DNA from: Nitrospira sp. CG24D
Lineage (GTDB): Bacteria; Nitrospirota; Nitrospiria; Nitrospirales; Nitrospiraceae
Length of the DNA: 64,000 bases
Assembly (NCBI GenBank): GCA_002869855.2
Contig: NEWQ02000023.1
Span: 181,462-245,461 of the forward strand
Direction of reading: 5' to 3'
Under the pieces are notes generated by a model, which made no database searches, was not told the origin of the DNA, and worked only from the letters and a program-made list of their open reading frames with translations. Every line of letters starts with the position of its first letter. Position 1 is the first letter of the stretch. Made by a program: the position numbers and the translations under genes. Below are positions 62,722-64,000 of this stretch, one piece after another.

Positions 62722-63165
62722 TCGTCTGCGTTATCCATGTGCGCGTTGTTTGCGTGCCATGCAGCCGCCCAACAATTTTTAGGCCGAGCCGCATAAGAAC
62801 CGGATCTGCCATTTTCTAGCCGTATAACAAACCATCAATGGTCGCGAACAATACGCCTTAGTCGACGATCGTTCAATGCGCTTGGCCCTATTCCTCTTCG
62901 TTTCCCCTTTTCAGCGAGGCGGCTGGCGTAGTCTCACCTGCGCGCGTCGAACGAGGCCCTTCTGAGGGCGCGCGTTCCGCGAGCACAGAGACTTGCCAGC
63001 CGCCTCGCCGCCCTTTCTTGCCCGGCCTTACCTCAGATTTCGGATTGTGATGTTGTCTAGCAATGAAGATGCGGCGTAGACAGCGACAGCTCTCAATGAG
63101 CCGACGCTATCGCCGCCATGGCTCATTGCCGCGAGTGAAGAGGCGCTATATTCTCGCCCGGTAGG
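62722..63165. other. Non-coding accessory stretch with repeat element
   Basis: About 440 bases with no coding frame that I can support. It contains the GTTGGGC-type box at 62767-62773 and the structured repeat at 62909-63008; the remainder shows nothing recognisable. Confidence 0.5.
62909..63008. repeat. Structured repeat element, copy 1, with terminal inverted repeats
   Basis: The first 84 bases (62909-62992) recur at 63917-64000 with only four mismatches, the last 53 being identical. The element is closed by a perfect 14-bp inverted repeat: GCGAGGCGGCTGGC (62914-62927) and GCCAGCCGCCTCGC (62995-63008). An inner CCCT-TCTG-AGGG hairpin lies in the middle. Size and structure resemble a MITE or REP-like element. 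Confidence 0.8.
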
Positions 63166-63513
63166 TTACGCGGCCTGGAGCAAGAATTCGACCTTGACGG
63201 CCTCGTAAGGAAATTCGATGCCGCCGGTCTTCGTGCGATTCAGCAATCCGGCGGACAATAGAGCCGTCACGTCGCTGTGAACGGCCTTCACATCCCGTTG
63301 AACGCGGCGTGCCGCTTCGCGGATGGACACCGGCCCGGCGCCGCACAGTGCCTTCAGAAGTTCCCAGCGTTTGGCAGAGAGTACCTTCCACAGCAGCTCA
63401 GGAGTCGCAAAGCCAATGCGCGCCGACCGATGAGGCTTGCCCGATTTCCAGACCTGCGCAAACTCAGCCATGCCATCCTCAGGAGAACGCACTTCAAGTA
63501 TGACCGTTTTCAT
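63166..63513 (-). CDS. TumA-like antitoxin, winged-helix DNA-binding protein
   Basis: 115 residues from ATG 63513 (MKTVILEVRSPEDGMAEFAQVW), which lies inside the 3' end of the toxin gene. The winged helix is ELLWKVLSAKRWELLKALCGAGPVSIREAARRVQRDVKAVHSDVTALLSAGLL, the HVO_A0114-type family that partners TumE/DUF6516 toxins. It would bind the operon promoter and neutralise the toxin. Confidence 0.78.
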   Translation of the reverse strand: MKTVILEVRSPEDGMAEFAQVWKSGKPHRSARIGFATPELLWKVLSAKRWELLKALCGAGPVSIREAARRVQRDVKAVHSDVTALLSAGLLNRTKTGGIEFPYEAVKVEFLLQAA

Positions 63514-63790
63514 GATCCCACCTCGCAATCTCGCGTTGGAAGTCAGCAATCAGCTTCTCAGGAGTGGTGAAGGTATAGGGACTTTCCTTGCTGCCGACAT
63601 GCCGGTGATCCCCTTTGCCTGTCTCATTGTCAAACCGCAGCACGCACACTTCGTTCACAACATACGCGAGCCGGTATTTGAATGGGTGCTGCGACCCGGC
63701 AATGGGTTTCTGCACTCGCCAGAGAATCAACTCGGCGAAAGCATTCTCTGAATAAACGACTCTTCGACGAAACAACTCGACAGCCTTCAC
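63494..63790 (-). CDS. TumE/DUF6516-family toxin
   Basis: 98 residues. The family motif is clear: HPFKYRLAYVVNEVCVLRFDNETGKGDHRHVGSKESPYTFTTPEKLIADFQREI, with NE-x-GKGDHRH as the likely active segment. The toxin gene comes first and overlaps the antitoxin gene by 20 bases. It is bracketed about 1 kb apart by two copies of a structured repeat, suggesting it was carried in. Confidence 0.82.
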   Translation of the reverse strand: MKAVELFRRRVVYSENAFAELILWRVQKPIAGSQHPFKYRLAYVVNEVCVLRFDNETGKGDHRHVGSKESPYTFTTPEKLIADFQREIARWDHENGHT

Positions 63791-63797
63791 GTTGGAG

Positions 63798-63826
63798 AGT
63801 ATGCCAACAGGAGGCTATGTTGTCAA
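63798..63826 (-). promoter_or_regulatory. Promoter of the tumE-tumA pair
   Basis: Minus strand: TTGACA (63826-63821), 17-base spacer, CATACT (63803-63798). The predicted transcription start falls at or next to the tumE ATG (63790), so the message may be leaderless. Confidence 0.5.
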
Positions 63827-63916
63827 TGATCACAACACGCCTTGATGCAACAATACGATTGCTCCCGCGTGTGGGGTGCGCGAGCAAAATCAGAGGGGTC
63901 TGCCTCCCCATTCCAC

Positions 63917-64000
63917 TTTCAGCGAAGCGGCTGGCGGAGGCTCAACTGCGCGCGTCGAACGAGGCCCTTCTGAGGGCGCGCGTTCCGCGAGCACAGAGAC
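63917..64000. repeat. Structured repeat element, copy 2 (cut by window end)
   Basis: Matches 62909-62992 over 84 bases with four mismatches and runs off the window. Its left terminal arm is GCGAAGCGGCTGGC (63922-63935); the right arm would lie just outside. Confidence 0.8.

Noticed and set aside
62767..62880. A second full attC site upstream of the small membrane gene
   Set aside because: The GTTGGGC box is present on the minus strand, but no matching RYYYAAC partner was found within about 110 bases.

Overview
The window is about 64 kb of fairly GC-rich bacterial chromosome. The gene content (AHL quorum-sensing pair, many PAS kinases, OmpP1/FadL porin, split arginine dihydrolase/ornithine cyclodeaminase pair, a universal-stress/rubredoxin/PCP_red protein beside radical SAM enzymes) looks most like Nitrospira (Nitrospirota, nitrite oxidisers). 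That assignment is an inference from protein families; there is no rRNA or nxr gene here to prove it. No rRNA, tRNA, CRISPR array, prophage or complete insertion sequence was seen.

Layout. 1-2.5 kb: end of dapF, a four-helix-bundle (23S-IVS-type) gene bracketed by heptanucleotide inverted repeats, and uvrC. 2.5-15.3 kb: an OmpP1/FadL porin, then a signalling block with convergent luxR/luxI, a six-PAS NarL-type kinase with its response regulator, a large hybrid kinase containing a FixL-like PAS, a receiver-plus-DHp fragment, and yqhA. 15.5-23.3 kb: a lipoprotein, two patatin-like phospholipases (one a lipoprotein, one split by membrane helices) and a HerA-like ATPase. 23.4-29.9 kb: exported protein, DUF486 protein, an orphan gene, a short uvrA, a vapBC-like toxin-antitoxin pair with a clear promoter/operator, and menG/ubiE. 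30.0-35.9 kb: the most unusual cluster, with a B12-type radical SAM enzyme, a double-USP protein carrying a rubredoxin knuckle and three PCP_red modules, an AhbD/NirJ-like radical SAM/SPASM enzyme with a fourth PCP_red module, and a HemJ/CopD-like membrane protein. 36-47.9 kb: a minus-strand housekeeping block (2OG oxygenase, lolA, ftsK, rsmA, pdxA, cation exchanger, larC; then larB and gpsA). 48-61 kb: surface proteins, an arginine-to-proline gene pair, truD, metallophosphoesterase, MarR regulator, MBL hydrolase, SirB1-like protein, ABC exporter, Lon-N protein and a CrtC/AttH-like protein. 61.2-64 kb: an accessory end with a DUF4238 gene, a small cassette-like membrane gene next to an attC-like palindrome, and a tumE/tumA-type pair bracketed by two copies of a structured 84-bp repeat.

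How the genes work together. The quorum-sensing genes lie head to head with a kinase battery, which suggests integration of density and redox or oxygen signals. The 30-36 kb cluster looks like a redox or tetrapyrrole-related pathway of unknown product. The arginine pair would release ammonium and make proline. Two repeat families (heptad inverted repeats and the 84-bp structured repeat) recur in the window and mark recent insertion or rearrangement.
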